Shown here: in pieces, positions 1 to 8,410 of the stretch
Layout: every line of letters starts with the position of its first letter
How positions within the stretch are numbered: position 1 is the first letter of the stretch
Source: Candidatus Latescibacter anaerobius SCGC AAA252-E07
GTDB taxonomy: Bacteria > Latescibacterota > Latescibacteria > Latescibacterales > Latescibacteraceae
NCBI GenBank assembly: GCA_000403035.1
Contig: AQSL01000164.1
Location: 1-51,363 of the forward strand
Reading direction: 5' to 3'
Length of the DNA stretch: 51,363 bases
Position numbers and translations under genes: made by a program
The notes under the pieces: generated by a model
Seen by the model: only the letters and a program-made list of their open reading frames with translations
What the model was told of the DNA's origin: nothing
The model's database searches: none

Positions 1-7
1 TGTATGC

Positions 8-949
8 ATGGGAATCGTATTCACCTTTATTGTAGGTGATATTAATTCATCACACTATTTACTTGAACTCATGACCCTGATGCTTATTGAAATACCGTTG
101 ATTGCACTCTATGCACTGCTTGTAAGAAAGTTCCACTGGCCGTTCGGGTTTTTGTTTATTTTTTTAGGTACTTCCGCTTCTTTTGCCATGTTTTTCCCGG
201 GAATATCTTTAACTCCGATCATTTTTCTGAAGATAGGTTTCATGGGAATGCTTTTAGGGGAAAAAAACTGGTTTCAAGGTTCATTTTTCAATAGAATCAT
301 TACTGTGTCTATTCCCGGTATTATTTTTGCGATTGTTTTTGGATTCCCGATAGTATTTCATGGTGTTTCTTCCGATATACTGGAGGAAATAAGAAAAGAT
401 TCACTGGAAATCTATCAGGCCTTTATGTCGGAAGATGATGCGTTGAATGCGGTTACCAACGCTATGATTTTTTTTAAGGGAATTTTCAGGATCGGATTTG
501 CCTTTTATTTTTTATTTGCGTTCATACTTTCATGGTTCTCCTTTTATTTCGCGGGATGGTTAATGGAGAGATTTCATGAAACTATCGAATATGTTCCGCC
601 GGTATATTCTTTTAAATTACCGTTCCATATTGTCTGGCTGTTGATCGCGGGGAGTGCATTCTGGTTGAGCGGTTATGAACTTGTTACCCCGGTTGCGTCG
701 AATATCCTCGCCATCATGGCAGGTTTGTACGGGATACAAGGATTAGCGATTGTTACCTATCATATAAACGGAATTTCAATGGGGCGCTTGCCCAAAATCC
801 TTTTTTGGGTTATATTCTTTTTAACGATTGGTTTTACCGGAGTATTTTTGATTTGTACCGGAATAATCGATAACTTTTTTAATTTAAGATCAATAAAGTA
901 TCATAAGGAGATCGAAGAAGAAGGAAGTAACGATGAAAGTGATTCTTAG
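8..949 (+). CDS. DUF2232 (YybS-like) membrane protein, possibly cut at the window edge
   Basis: A very hydrophobic protein of about 313 residues made of several membrane helices with a short acidic C-terminal tail. Its place directly before the L9 gene, with its last 17 bases overlapping that gene, is the typical place of DUF2232/YybS membrane proteins, whose function is unknown. The family call rests on hydrophobicity, size and synteny rather than on a diagnostic motif. The reading frame stays open to the left edge, so the true start may lie outside the window; the ATG at base 8 gives a length close to that usual for the family. Confidence 0.65.
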   Translation: MGIVFTFIVGDINSSHYLLELMTLMLIEIPLIALYALLVRKFHWPFGFLFIFLGTSASFAMFFPGISLTPIIFLKIGFMGMLLGEKNWFQGSFFNRIITVSIPGIIFAIVFGFPIVFHGVSSDILEEIRKDSLEIYQAFMSEDDALNAVTNAMIFFKGIFRIGFAFYFLFAFILSWFSFYFAGWLMERFHETIEYVPPVYSFKLPFHIVWLLIAGSAFWLSGYELVTPVASNILAIMAGLYGIQGLAIVTYHINGISMGRLPKILFWVIFFLTIGFTGVFLICTGIIDNFFNLRSIKYHKEIEEEGSNDESDS

Positions 950-1376
950 AGAAGATGTGAAAAGCAAAGGTTCGGCAGGTGAAATAATTGATGTGAAAAC
1001 CGGTTATGGACGTAATTATCTCATTCCACAGGGCCTTGCATATATGGCTACAGAGTCCAATATTAAAATCTACGGCCGTGAAAAAATTCAGAAAGTGAAG
1101 AAACTCGAACAGATTAAGACCGAAGCGGAAAAAACAAAAGCCGAACTTGAAAAAATATCCCTGACCGCTGTTGTTAAGGTTGATGATGAAGGAAAATTAT
1201 ACGGTTCGGTAACCAGTCATACTATTTCCGAGCTTCTCAAAGAAAAGGGGTATGATTATAATCACCGTAAGATTATGATTGATGAAGCTATAAAAGAGCT
1301 CGGTGTTTACGAGGCCAGGGTTGAACTTGTTCATGGCGTTGAAGCGACTGTCAAGGTTTGGGTCGTTAAAGAATAA
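933..1376 (+). CDS. rplI: 50S ribosomal protein L9
   Basis: L9 binds 23S rRNA near the base of the L1 stalk of the large subunit. The 147-residue protein shows the classic N-terminal domain (MKVILREDVKSKGSAGE, then GYGRNYLIPQGLA), the long connecting helix rich in Lys and Glu (about residues 45-78) and the C-terminal domain with GKLYGSVTS. The length is normal. The start overlaps the end of the upstream membrane-protein gene and follows an AAGGAAG ribosome site, so the two are probably translated together. rpsF, usually in the same cluster, is on the other strand 3 kb away. Confidence 0.97.
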   Translation: MKVILREDVKSKGSAGEIIDVKTGYGRNYLIPQGLAYMATESNIKIYGREKIQKVKKLEQIKTEAEKTKAELEKISLTAVVKVDDEGKLYGSVTSHTISELLKEKGYDYNHRKIMIDEAIKELGVYEARVELVHGVEATVKVWVVKE

Positions 1377-1526
1377 CAAAATATGGTTTTTTAATATTTT
1401 ATCTGAAACGAAAGTAAGAATACAAAGTTTAAATACATTGTTTACACGTTGAAATAATGTATATTCCATAATGTTATGGATTTTTTCGGAACATGAAGGT
1501 CTAATTATAAGAACGGATCAATTCTC

Positions 1527-2036
1527 ATGATTGAAGTTTTTGTTTCAGGGCTTGCGTTTGATACACTTTATAAACAACCGGTTGTTCTTTTAAAAGAAAT
1601 CGAGGGTCAACGGATTCTTCCTATATGGATAGGTCCGAATGAAGCTGCTGTAATTGCACTTGAGCTATCCGGAGTGTCTTATAAAAGGCCGTTGACTCAT
1701 GATCTTATGAAATCAGTACTAAACGGCTTCAATGCCCGGCTGCAAAAAATTGTCGTGAGTTCTTTGAAAGAAAATACCTATTATGCTAAGTTTTATATAC
1801 AGGCTGATAAAAGCTCAATCATTGAAATTGATGCGAGGCCTTCCGACTCTGTTGCAATGGCCCTGAAAATGCAGGCGCCTATTTTTATTTCCGAAGAACT
1901 TAATAATTCATTAATTGATCTTATACCAGCTTCCGATGATGAACCAGAAGATGATGATACTGATGTGGATCCAATGGATTTGAAAAGTCGTCTCAGAAAC
2001 ATCAAACCGGAAGATTTCGGGAATTACAATCTGTAA
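1527..2036 (+). CDS. bifunctional nuclease (DUF151/BFN) family protein
   Basis: A 169-residue protein. Residues 1-125 match the BFN/DUF151 domain: IEVFVSGLAFD, the strand pair LPIWIGPNEAAVIALEL, the segment RPLTHDLMKSVL and the motif DARPSDSVAMAL. Members of this family have been described with DNase/RNase activity, but most bacterial copies are uncharacterised. The last 40 residues are an acidic low-complexity tail followed by a short LKSRLRNIKPEDF segment, as in many family members. It lies 150 bp after rplI on the same strand, and its stop is followed within 12 bp by the next gene, suggesting one transcript. Confidence 0.9.
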   Translation: MIEVFVSGLAFDTLYKQPVVLLKEIEGQRILPIWIGPNEAAVIALELSGVSYKRPLTHDLMKSVLNGFNARLQKIVVSSLKENTYYAKFYIQADKSSIIEIDARPSDSVAMALKMQAPIFISEELNNSLIDLIPASDDEPEDDDTDVDPMDLKSRLRNIKPEDFGNYNL

Positions 2037-2048
2037 TTGTTATACGGC

Positions 2049-3926
2049 ATGCATACCTCCAATAAAACATATATTGTTTGTTTCTTTTTTATTTCATTCT
2101 TTTTTCTATCTGTTTATGCCGGTGAAGTATATGCCCAGGGTGGAGATGCTGAAGCTCTTTTCAGGAGGGGTTTGGTACTTTTTAAACAGGGTAAATATGT
2201 TTCGGCAGGTTTGGATTTTAAAGAGATTGTGAATAATCATGGTTCCACTTTATGGGCATATCCAGCACACATGATGATTGCAAAAACATATTTTAATCTC
2301 GGAGATTTCAAACTGGCGGAATCAACCGCTGTTGACCTCCGAAACCGACACCCCAAAGGCCTTTATGCGGAATGGAGTCATTATTTTACCGCAGCATGCA
2401 AATTCAAAACCGGCGAAGTGAATCAGGCAGCTTCTATCCTTGCCGAACTTGTTCAAGAGACGAAAGATAAAGAACTTAAATCGCGTTCTCTCAGTGCTCT
2501 TAAAGCATCTATTTCTCCTGTCATCGAACATGAAATATTTTTAAAAATACTTGAAGATCATGAAATAAAACAGTCCGAGCTCGATGAGGTAAAACCGTTT
2601 GATTCTTCCGTCTCTCATGCGAAAAGTGATGATTTATACCTCGATTCATCCCCGTTCAAGAGAACAAGAGTTTGGGAAACGGACTCACATTTCAAGATCG
2701 GGCTTTTGTCTCCTTTAACGGGAATAAATTCGGATCTTGGCATACAACTTCTCAAAGGAGTTCGGACTGCCTTAGAAAGCAATACACTTGCAAAAGAATT
2801 ACCTGTGGAACTGATCGTGGAAGATACCGAATCAGACCCTGTAACCGCTGTGTTGAAGACACGGAAATTGATAGAAGCGGGAGTAGTCGTTATTATCGGA
2901 CCGGTTTTAAGTGAGTCAACGATTGCGGCTGCTACAGAATCTCAGGTATACGGGATTCCTTTCCTTGCCCCGACGGCGACCAATAATGGTCTGACCCGTT
3001 TGGGGAAATATGTTTTTCAGTTGAACTTCAATCCTGGTATTCAAGCCAGGGCTTTGGCGGATTATGCCATTAATACTCTGGATTTTTCAAATTTTGCCGT
3101 TATTGCGAGTAACGATATATGGGGAATAACTGTTGCTGATACTTTTTCCAGAGAAATGGAAAAACAGGGTGCGGTGAGCATATGGACAGAAAGTTTAAAC
3201 CCGGATATCTCGATGACCAATCATGAAATTCTTATGAATATCAGGGAACACGCTCCTGAATCCGAGTCGAGCATGGACAGTTTAGTTGTAATTTATCATG
3301 GGAATGCTTTCCCGGATACACTTATTCTTGAAAAAAATCCCTTTCTGCGCGGGGAAAGAAAACTGGGACCTGTTGATTCTATTAACTGTATTCTCGTTTC
3401 GGCAACTTCGGAAGATGCCATTCAGATATCGAGCCAGATAATGGAATACAATATCAGTACGGTAATTCTGGGTGATTACGGCTGGTGGAGTAATGAAAAT
3501 GCATTTGAGGGCAGCGAGAGATATATTGAGGGAGCTTATGTCATTGCGCCTGCAGGCGAACTCTCAGGCGGATTGGGATTATCATATTTTAATGAAGTTT
3601 CAAGACCTCCCGAAACTCGTGACATACCTCTTATGAAAGGGGCCGATGCCCTGAATCTCATTCTGTACTGTATTGAAAGAGGAGCCAGTGATCCGGATGA
3701 GCTTGTCGGATTACTTGAGTCAGTAAAAGATTTTCAGGGAGTAGCTTCCCGAATTACTATTGACCCGGAAAATCATACAAATACTGCCGTTGAAATCATC
3801 CGTGTTGAGGATGGCAGGTATGTTCCTTCTGATACAGCAAGGAATGATTCGATGTACCGAAACAAAAATAGCTATGCCGAAGGTTCTCCTGAAATAATCG
3901 AAAACATTATTCCAACCGGCCCATGA
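2049..3926 (+). CDS. TPR plus periplasmic binding-protein (branched-chain amino acid type) fusion
   Basis: A secreted protein with a signal peptide (hydrophobic stretch ending near VYAQG), TPR-like helices at about residues 35-155, and a type 1 periplasmic binding fold from about residue 215 (KIGLLSPLTGINSDLG, GVVVIIGPVLSESTIAAA, GIPFLAPTATNNGLT, FAVIASNDIWG). This architecture resembles LppC/LpoA-like and branched-chain amino acid binding proteins with added TPRs; the ligand is unknown. The ATG at 2049 is preferred; an in-frame TTG at 2037 abuts the previous stop. Its TGA overlaps the ATG of the next gene (ATGA), so the two were built to be co-translated. Confidence 0.8.
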   Translation: MHTSNKTYIVCFFFISFFFLSVYAGEVYAQGGDAEALFRRGLVLFKQGKYVSAGLDFKEIVNNHGSTLWAYPAHMMIAKTYFNLGDFKLAESTAVDLRNRHPKGLYAEWSHYFTAACKFKTGEVNQAASILAELVQETKDKELKSRSLSALKASISPVIEHEIFLKILEDHEIKQSELDEVKPFDSSVSHAKSDDLYLDSSPFKRTRVWETDSHFKIGLLSPLTGINSDLGIQLLKGVRTALESNTLAKELPVELIVEDTESDPVTAVLKTRKLIEAGVVVIIGPVLSESTIAAATESQVYGIPFLAPTATNNGLTRLGKYVFQLNFNPGIQARALADYAINTLDFSNFAVIASNDIWGITVADTFSREMEKQGAVSIWTESLNPDISMTNHEILMNIREHAPESESSMDSLVVIYHGNAFPDTLILEKNPFLRGERKLGPVDSINCILVSATSEDAIQISSQIMEYNISTVILGDYGWWSNENAFEGSERYIEGAYVIAPAGELSGGLGLSYFNEVSRPPETRDIPLMKGADALNLILYCIERGASDPDELVGLLESVKDFQGVASRITIDPENHTNTAVEIIRVEDGRYVPSDTARNDSMYRNKNSYAEGSPEIIENIIPTGP

Positions 3927-4348
3927 AACGTACTTGCCTTTCCGTTCTCGCGGTAATTTTATACATCCTGCTTTTCTTGTTTCCTCACACAGTATTTTCC
4001 GATATTACTGATGGTTTTCTTGACAATGAAATCAATTTTGAAGAAATGTATTCCGATCTTCCACTCAATTTCAGCCTTGAAAAAGCAACCGTATCCGAGC
4101 TTGGCAATCTCCCGTATTTTACTCTTGAATCGGCACGTTCTGTTGTGAGTTTTCGCGATTTCCTCAGAATCGGCGATTCTCTGAGCGCCAATCTTGATAC
4201 TATTCCGGGTTTGTCCTCCGTTCAACGAGCAATTCTCGATCACATTTCACAGATGAACAAAGCGCATTTTTTTTCAGGTTTTTCAGGTTCTATGCGCACA
4301 GGTTATGCAGGCAAACCCGGAGAAGAGGAATTTTCAAATGGTATATGA
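3923..4348 (+). CDS. secreted helix-hairpin-helix protein, apparently truncated
   Basis: 141 residues: a signal peptide (VILYILLFLFPHTVFS) followed by a pair of ComEA-like helix-hairpin-helix units (ATVSELGNLPYFTLESA... and LDTIPGLSSVQRAILDHI). Longer relatives known from FCB bacteria go on into a large outer-membrane beta-barrel. Here, after the aromatic and Gly-rich SGFSGSMRTGYAG, which looks like the first barrel strand, the frame stops at once, 12 bases inside the 3' end of the convergent rpsF gene. I read this as a gene cut by a rearrangement at about 4.33-4.35 kb. It could instead be a short natural protein. The start overlaps the upstream gene by 4 bp. Confidence 0.65.
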   Translation: MKRTCLSVLAVILYILLFLFPHTVFSDITDGFLDNEINFEEMYSDLPLNFSLEKATVSELGNLPYFTLESARSVVSFRDFLRIGDSLSANLDTIPGLSSVQRAILDHISQMNKAHFFSGFSGSMRTGYAGKPGEEEFSNGI

Positions 4349-4681
4349 TGATGCTTCGCTTTTGATCCCCTGATCACGAATATAGTCTGGATGGATGCCG
4401 TCGAATACAACCGTCATATACCGTAAAACATTCTCGTTTAAACCCATTTCACGTTCAAACGTTTTTACACTAGAAGGATCGGAAGTATGATAGAATATTA
4501 CATAGTATCCCTGGGATTTCTTGTTAATTTCATAAGCAAGGGTTCTCAATCCCCACCGTACAATTTGATCGATTTTGCCGCCGAGTTTTTCAAGAGAATT
4601 ACTGAATTTCTCGATGATTGACTCACGTTCATCAACCCCAAGCGAACTGTCAATAATAAACGTAGTGTCGTATTTTTTCAT
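4334..4681 (-). CDS. rpsF: 30S ribosomal protein S6
   Basis: S6 binds S18 and 16S rRNA in the platform of the small subunit. The protein has the S6 pattern: MKKYDTTFIIDSSLG, a helix ending in IEKFSNSLEKLGGKI, then WGLRTLAYEINKKSQGYYVIFYH and LNENVLRYMTV. The start at 4681 is chosen because GGGAGG lies 7 bases upstream and the S6 fold begins there; an in-frame ATG at 4714 would add 11 unrelated residues and lies inside the leader hairpin. It is the last gene of the tRNA-Gln-rplY-pth-hppA-rpsF run, separated from its usual partners ssb, rpsR and rplI. Confidence 0.96.
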   Translation of the reverse strand: MKKYDTTFIIDSSLGVDERESIIEKFSNSLEKLGGKIDQIVRWGLRTLAYEINKKSQGYYVIFYHTSDPSSVKTFEREMGLNENVLRYMTVVFDGIHPDYIRDQGIKSEASSYTI

Positions 4682-4689
4682 TGATACCT

Positions 4690-4741
4690 CCCTCTGGACT
4701 CCGGCCCGGTGCATTTCCAGGATGGATTGTACCGGGCAGGG
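4690..4741 (-). promoter_or_regulatory. rpsF leader resembling the S6:S18 autoregulatory RNA motif
   Basis: On the minus strand a stem of 10 pairs (GCCCGGTACA at 4737-4728 with TGCACCGGGC at 4713-4704, one G-U) sits on a lower stem CCCT (4741-4738) / AGGG (4693-4690). The two stems are joined by an asymmetric 3' loop that begins right after GGGC with CGG, leaving a CCG triplet at the junction. A hairpin with an exposed CCG next to a lower stem is the published signature of the S6:S18 binding site in rpsF leaders. The AGGG arm runs into the GGGAGG ribosome site, so binding could hide it. The motif was found by eye; no covariance model was run. Confidence 0.6.
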
Positions 4742-4779
4742 ATAATTGTTGAAAGAATTATTGTTATTATAATTTGTTG

Positions 4780-6795
4780 CTACTTTCCAAGAGAAACGAG
4801 TAATGGAGCAATAACCAGGGCAACAACACTCATAAGCTTAATGAGAATATTCATGGAAGGTCCGCTCGTATCCTTGAAAGGATCACCGATGGTATCTCCC
4901 ACAACTGCTGCCTTGTGAGCATCCGAACCCTTTCCTCCAAGGGCTCCTGATTCAATATATTTTTTTGCATTGTCCCAGGCTCCGCCGGCATTTGCCATGA
5001 AAAGCGCCATAAGAATTCCTGTTAGAGTTGCACCGACAAGGACTCCGCCGAGCGCTTCGCTTCCAAGCGTAAGACCTACAATAATTGGCACCAGTACCGC
5101 TACAAGACCGGGAATAATCATCTCCTTAAGAGCCGCCGTATTCGATATTTGCACGCACCGTGCCGTATCAGGTTTGGTAGTGCCTTCCATAATTCCTGGA
5201 ATTTCACGGAATTGTCTCCGTACTTCCTCAACCATTTGGAATGCAGCTTTACCGACCGAGCTCATTGTACTTGCCGCTACAAAGAACGGTATACAGCCGC
5301 CGATTAAAATTCCGATAACAACGTTGCTGCTGATAAGATTTATCATGCCGATATTTGCTGCGGAAGCATAAGCGGAAAATAGTGCCAGAGCAGTGAGCGC
5401 CGCCGAACCGATAGCGAATCCTTTCCCGATAGCCGCAGTAGTGTTTCCGAGTGCATCGAGTTTGTCGGTTATAGCGCGTGTTTCGGGCCCAAGACCACTC
5501 ATTTCAGATATTCCTCCGGCATTATCGGCAATAGGACCATATGCATCAACAGTCATGGTAACACCAACAGTGGCAAGCATACCCACTGCAGCCATCCCGA
5601 TACCATACAGACCCGAGGATGAGTATGCCACATAAATTGCGACACAGATAACAAGTACCGGTGCTACCGTTGATTCCATACCGATAGCAAGGCCGGTTAT
5701 CACATTTGTTGCAGGGCCTGTTTTTGAGGCATCGGCAATCTTATAAATGGGTTTTGATCCTGTATAGTATTCGGTAATGAGACCGATAACAATACCCGAA
5801 ATAGTACCGGCAAGAACAGCCCAGAAAGGCCCGGTTACTCCGGTCATACTCGAAATAACAAAATAAGAGGCGACAAGAAACAAACCTGCCCCGATGAAAG
5901 TAGAATACCTGAGAGCACTGCCCGGATCGATACTTTTCAGTAATAGGATAGAGAGAACACCAACAAACGAAGCTACCAGTCCGATCATAACGATAACAAT
6001 CGGAAGCTGCATGAAAACAATTCGTGCATTTGAAATAATATCACCATAATACATCGAGGCTGTCGCAGTTGCCGCGATAGCAAGAGTTGCAATCATCGAG
6101 CCTACATAAGATTCGAATATGTCGGCACCGAGTCCCGCAATATCTCCGACATTATCACCGACATTATCGGCAATAGTTGCCGGATTTCTCGGATCGTCCT
6201 CAGGAATACCGGCTTCGACTTTCCCTACAAGATCTGCGCCAACATCAGCGGCCTTCGTGTAAATACCTCCGCCGATCCTTGCAAAAAGAGCAATCGAGGA
6301 AGCGCCCATTGCAAAGCCGGTGATGATTGAAGCTTCTCCCGGTAAGCTGAAAATATTCAAAAATATCGAAACTCCGAAAAGACCAAGGCTGGCAACCGCA
6401 AGCCCCATAACAGAACCGCCAAAATAGGCTATGGAAAGCGCCTTGCCCTGCCCGAACTGATTTGCTGCCCATGCTGTCCTGACATTTGCACGTGTTGCGG
6501 ACTTCATACCTGTAAAACCAGCTATAACCGAACAGAAGGCACCGGATGCAAATGCAATTGCCGTTTTCAAACCGTTTTCAGGCAGACCAAAGGTCAATGC
6601 AAGGAATATAATAATTATGAAAACGGCAAGGACAGAGTACTCCTGTCTCAAAAATGTCATCGCCCCTTCATGAATCTGGTCTGAGATGTTTTTCATCACA
6701 ACTGTTCCAAAGGGTTGTTTCTTAACCCATACGTACATACTGATTACAATTATAAAACCAATAAAACCCAGAATAGGAGCGAACTGAATAGTCAT
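4780..6795 (-). CDS. hppA: membrane-bound proton (or sodium)-pumping pyrophosphatase
   Basis: A 671-residue integral membrane enzyme that splits pyrophosphate and pumps ions out of the cytoplasm. Signature segments are present: GGGIYTKAADVGADLVGKVE, the substrate-site run DNVGDNVGDIAGLGADIFE, and the C-terminal AAVVGDTIGDPFKDTSGPS. The segment GNTTAAIGKGFAIGSAAL carries Ala where potassium-independent enzymes have Lys, which places it in the potassium-dependent class. Whether it pumps protons or sodium cannot be read safely by eye. It lies 45 bp after pth and before rpsF, an unusual insertion in a ribosomal cluster. Confidence 0.96.
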   Translation of the reverse strand: MTIQFAPILGFIGFIIVISMYVWVKKQPFGTVVMKNISDQIHEGAMTFLRQEYSVLAVFIIIIFLALTFGLPENGLKTAIAFASGAFCSVIAGFTGMKSATRANVRTAWAANQFGQGKALSIAYFGGSVMGLAVASLGLFGVSIFLNIFSLPGEASIITGFAMGASSIALFARIGGGIYTKAADVGADLVGKVEAGIPEDDPRNPATIADNVGDNVGDIAGLGADIFESYVGSMIATLAIAATATASMYYGDIISNARIVFMQLPIVIVMIGLVASFVGVLSILLLKSIDPGSALRYSTFIGAGLFLVASYFVISSMTGVTGPFWAVLAGTISGIVIGLITEYYTGSKPIYKIADASKTGPATNVITGLAIGMESTVAPVLVICVAIYVAYSSSGLYGIGMAAVGMLATVGVTMTVDAYGPIADNAGGISEMSGLGPETRAITDKLDALGNTTAAIGKGFAIGSAALTALALFSAYASAANIGMINLISSNVVIGILIGGCIPFFVAASTMSSVGKAAFQMVEEVRRQFREIPGIMEGTTKPDTARCVQISNTAALKEMIIPGLVAVLVPIIVGLTLGSEALGGVLVGATLTGILMALFMANAGGAWDNAKKYIESGALGGKGSDAHKAAVVGDTIGDPFKDTSGPSMNILIKLMSVVALVIAPLLVSLGK

Positions 6796-6840
6796 ATAGC
6801 ATCTCCCTGAAATGTTTTGTTTTTGTAAGTATTTATTTTT

Positions 6841-7461
6841 TTAAATTTTATTCTGAGCGCTTTCATAACCGCCAGTTATCCAATCCTCAACAACTTCAGA
6901 TGCCTGTAAAAGCGATTTATTGAGCAGTTCCAATTCTTCCACCTGAAATGAACTCAAAACATAATGCACTATTTCACTGCCCTCAGGTCTGGGGCCCACA
7001 CCGATCTTAAGTCTCGCAAACTCATTAGTTCCCAGATGAGTAATAACGCTCTTCAGACCGTTATGTCCGCCAGCGGATCCTTTCTTACGTAACCTTATTG
7101 AACCTACATCAAGATCAACATCATCAACAATGACCAGGAGCTCAGAATGCTTTTTAATAATTCCTCGTGTGATAAGGCTTGCAAAAGCTTTGCCTGATTC
7201 ATTCATGTATGTGGTGGGTTTAACAAGGAGAAAACGTTTCCCGGATAATTCACCTTCAATAGATGTAAAAGGACCGGATGTTTTTTTGAATGTGCTTCTG
7301 GAACCGAAAAAAGTTCTTATACTGTCCAAACCACTTTTCTTAAGTACTATTCCTTTTATATAGTTACCCTCAAAAATCCCATCAAGCAACATGAATCCTG
7401 CATTATGCCTTGTTTTACGGTAAGCAGGACCTGGATTACCCATCCCGACAATGGTGAGCAC
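6841..7461 (-). CDS. pth: peptidyl-tRNA hydrolase
   Basis: Pth releases peptides from peptidyl-tRNA that drops off the ribosome. It shows GMGNPGPAYRKTRHNAGF with the catalytic His in TRHN, KPTTYMNESG, VIVDDVDLDVG and GSAGGHNGLKSV. I place the start at the GTG at 7461: it follows a purine-rich AAGAGGGGAATGA site, starts 4 bases after the rplY stop, and gives the usual LTIVGMGNPG beginning. The longer open frame that reaches into rplY is rich in Lys and has no counterpart in the family. Residues 45-70 form a slightly longer loop than usual. Confidence 0.95.
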   Translation of the reverse strand: MLTIVGMGNPGPAYRKTRHNAGFMLLDGIFEGNYIKGIVLKKSGLDSIRTFFGSRSTFKKTSGPFTSIEGELSGKRFLLVKPTTYMNESGKAFASLITRGIIKKHSELLVIVDDVDLDVGSIRLRKKGSAGGHNGLKSVITHLGTNEFARLKIGVGPRPEGSEIVHYVLSSFQVEELELLNKSLLQASEVVEDWITGGYESAQNKI

Positions 7462-7465
7462 AAAC

Positions 7466-8122
7466 TCATTCCCCCTCTTCTTCTTTCTGGCCAATGACTT
7501 CGGGTTCTTCACCTTCTTCGGCTTCTTCTCCCTCAAGAACTTCTTCTAATTCCTCTTCAAGGACAATCTTAGGCGCAATTACATGTACAACGTTATTATC
7601 AGGATCCGAAATAAATTCAAAATTTTTCTTTTCGATGTCTCTCACATGAATTATATCGCCAATACATAAAGGACTGACATCAAGTTTGATATTTTCGGGA
7701 ATATCCGCTGGAAAACAAAGGATTTCGAGTGCATGCATGGCCTGATCGATCATACCGCCCTCGTTTTTTACTCCTTCCGGAATACCCTCCAGATAAATCG
7801 GCACCGTTACATGAATTTTTTCTTTCAGTGAAATGTGCTTAAAATCAATATGTATTATGTTACCTGAAAGGGGTTCACTTTGAATTTCATAAATAAATGC
7901 CTTTATTTTCTTTTTCCCGCCTTCAGGTACTATATTGACCACCGCGTTCCTGCCAAAAGAATGAAGAAGATTAAAAAGCTCTTTATAATCTATTGTCAAC
8001 AGGAACGGTTCCTTGCCAGGTCCATAGAGAACCCCGGGCACAAAACCTTCGTTTTGCATATGTTTTGCGGCCTGTTTCCCCTTCTTTTCCCTGATCTGAA
8101 CCTGTAAAGTTGCTTCTGCCAT
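7466..8122 (-). CDS. rplY: 50S ribosomal protein L25, long CTC form
   Basis: L25/CTC binds 5S rRNA. The 218-residue protein has the N-terminal 5S-binding domain (QVQIREKKGKQAAKHMQNEGFVPGVLYG) and the C-terminal CTC beta domain (HVTVPIYLEGIPEGVKNEGGMI, LEILCFPADIPENIKLDVSPL). It ends in a Glu-rich tail typical of the long form. A tRNA-Gln gene stands just upstream on the same strand; from general knowledge, tRNA-Gln, prs, rplY and pth form a common bacterial order, and here prs is absent from between them. Confidence 0.96.
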   Translation of the reverse strand: MAEATLQVQIREKKGKQAAKHMQNEGFVPGVLYGPGKEPFLLTIDYKELFNLLHSFGRNAVVNIVPEGGKKKIKAFIYEIQSEPLSGNIIHIDFKHISLKEKIHVTVPIYLEGIPEGVKNEGGMIDQAMHALEILCFPADIPENIKLDVSPLCIGDIIHVRDIEKKNFEFISDPDNNVVHVIAPKIVLEEELEEVLEGEEAEEGEEPEVIGQKEEEGE

Positions 8123-8177
8123 TATGCCTCCAGTGTTCTGAGTATCTTTCCATACTTCAATTGCATTGCTTAACTAT

Positions 8178-8252
8178 TGGCTGGGGCGGGAGGATTCGAA
8201 CCTCCGAATGCGGGCACCAAAAACCCGTGACTTACCGCTTGTCGACGCCCCA
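8178..8252 (-). tRNA. tRNA-Gln (anticodon TTG)
   Basis: On the minus strand the acceptor stem TGGGGCG (8252-8246) pairs with CGCCCCA and is followed by discriminator G and an encoded CCA (8180-8178). The anticodon stem CGGGT/GCCCG encloses the loop TTTTGGT, giving anticodon TTG, and the T arm carries GGTTCGAATCC. All arms fold. It reads toward rplY, 55 bp away, so the two may share a transcript. Confidence 0.95.
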
Positions 8253-8351
8253 CCAGCCGGATTTGAAAAACAAACACTAAAAATACACTAAAAATAGTAC
8301 AAAGTCAAATGAAAATCTGATTACCTTAATTGTTCTTTTACGAGTCAATAA

Positions 8352-8397
8352 AAAAAGCGGGCGCCCCATATGACCGGGATTCCCGCTTAATTTTTTT
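8352..8397 (-). terminator. intrinsic terminator, usable in both directions
   Basis: The arms AAGCGGG (8355-8361) and CCCGCTT (8382-8388) form a stem with a run of A on the left and a run of seven T on the right. On the minus strand it lies 14 bases after the stop of the sorting-domain protein and ends that transcript before the tRNA-Gln gene. Confidence 0.85.
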
Positions 8398-8410
8398 ACG
8401 GACGAACTGA

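Noticed and set aside
4682..4714. An upstream start that adds 11 residues to S6
   Set aside because: The added residues lie in the leader hairpin, while the ATG at 4681 has a strong ribosome site and matches the S6 family.
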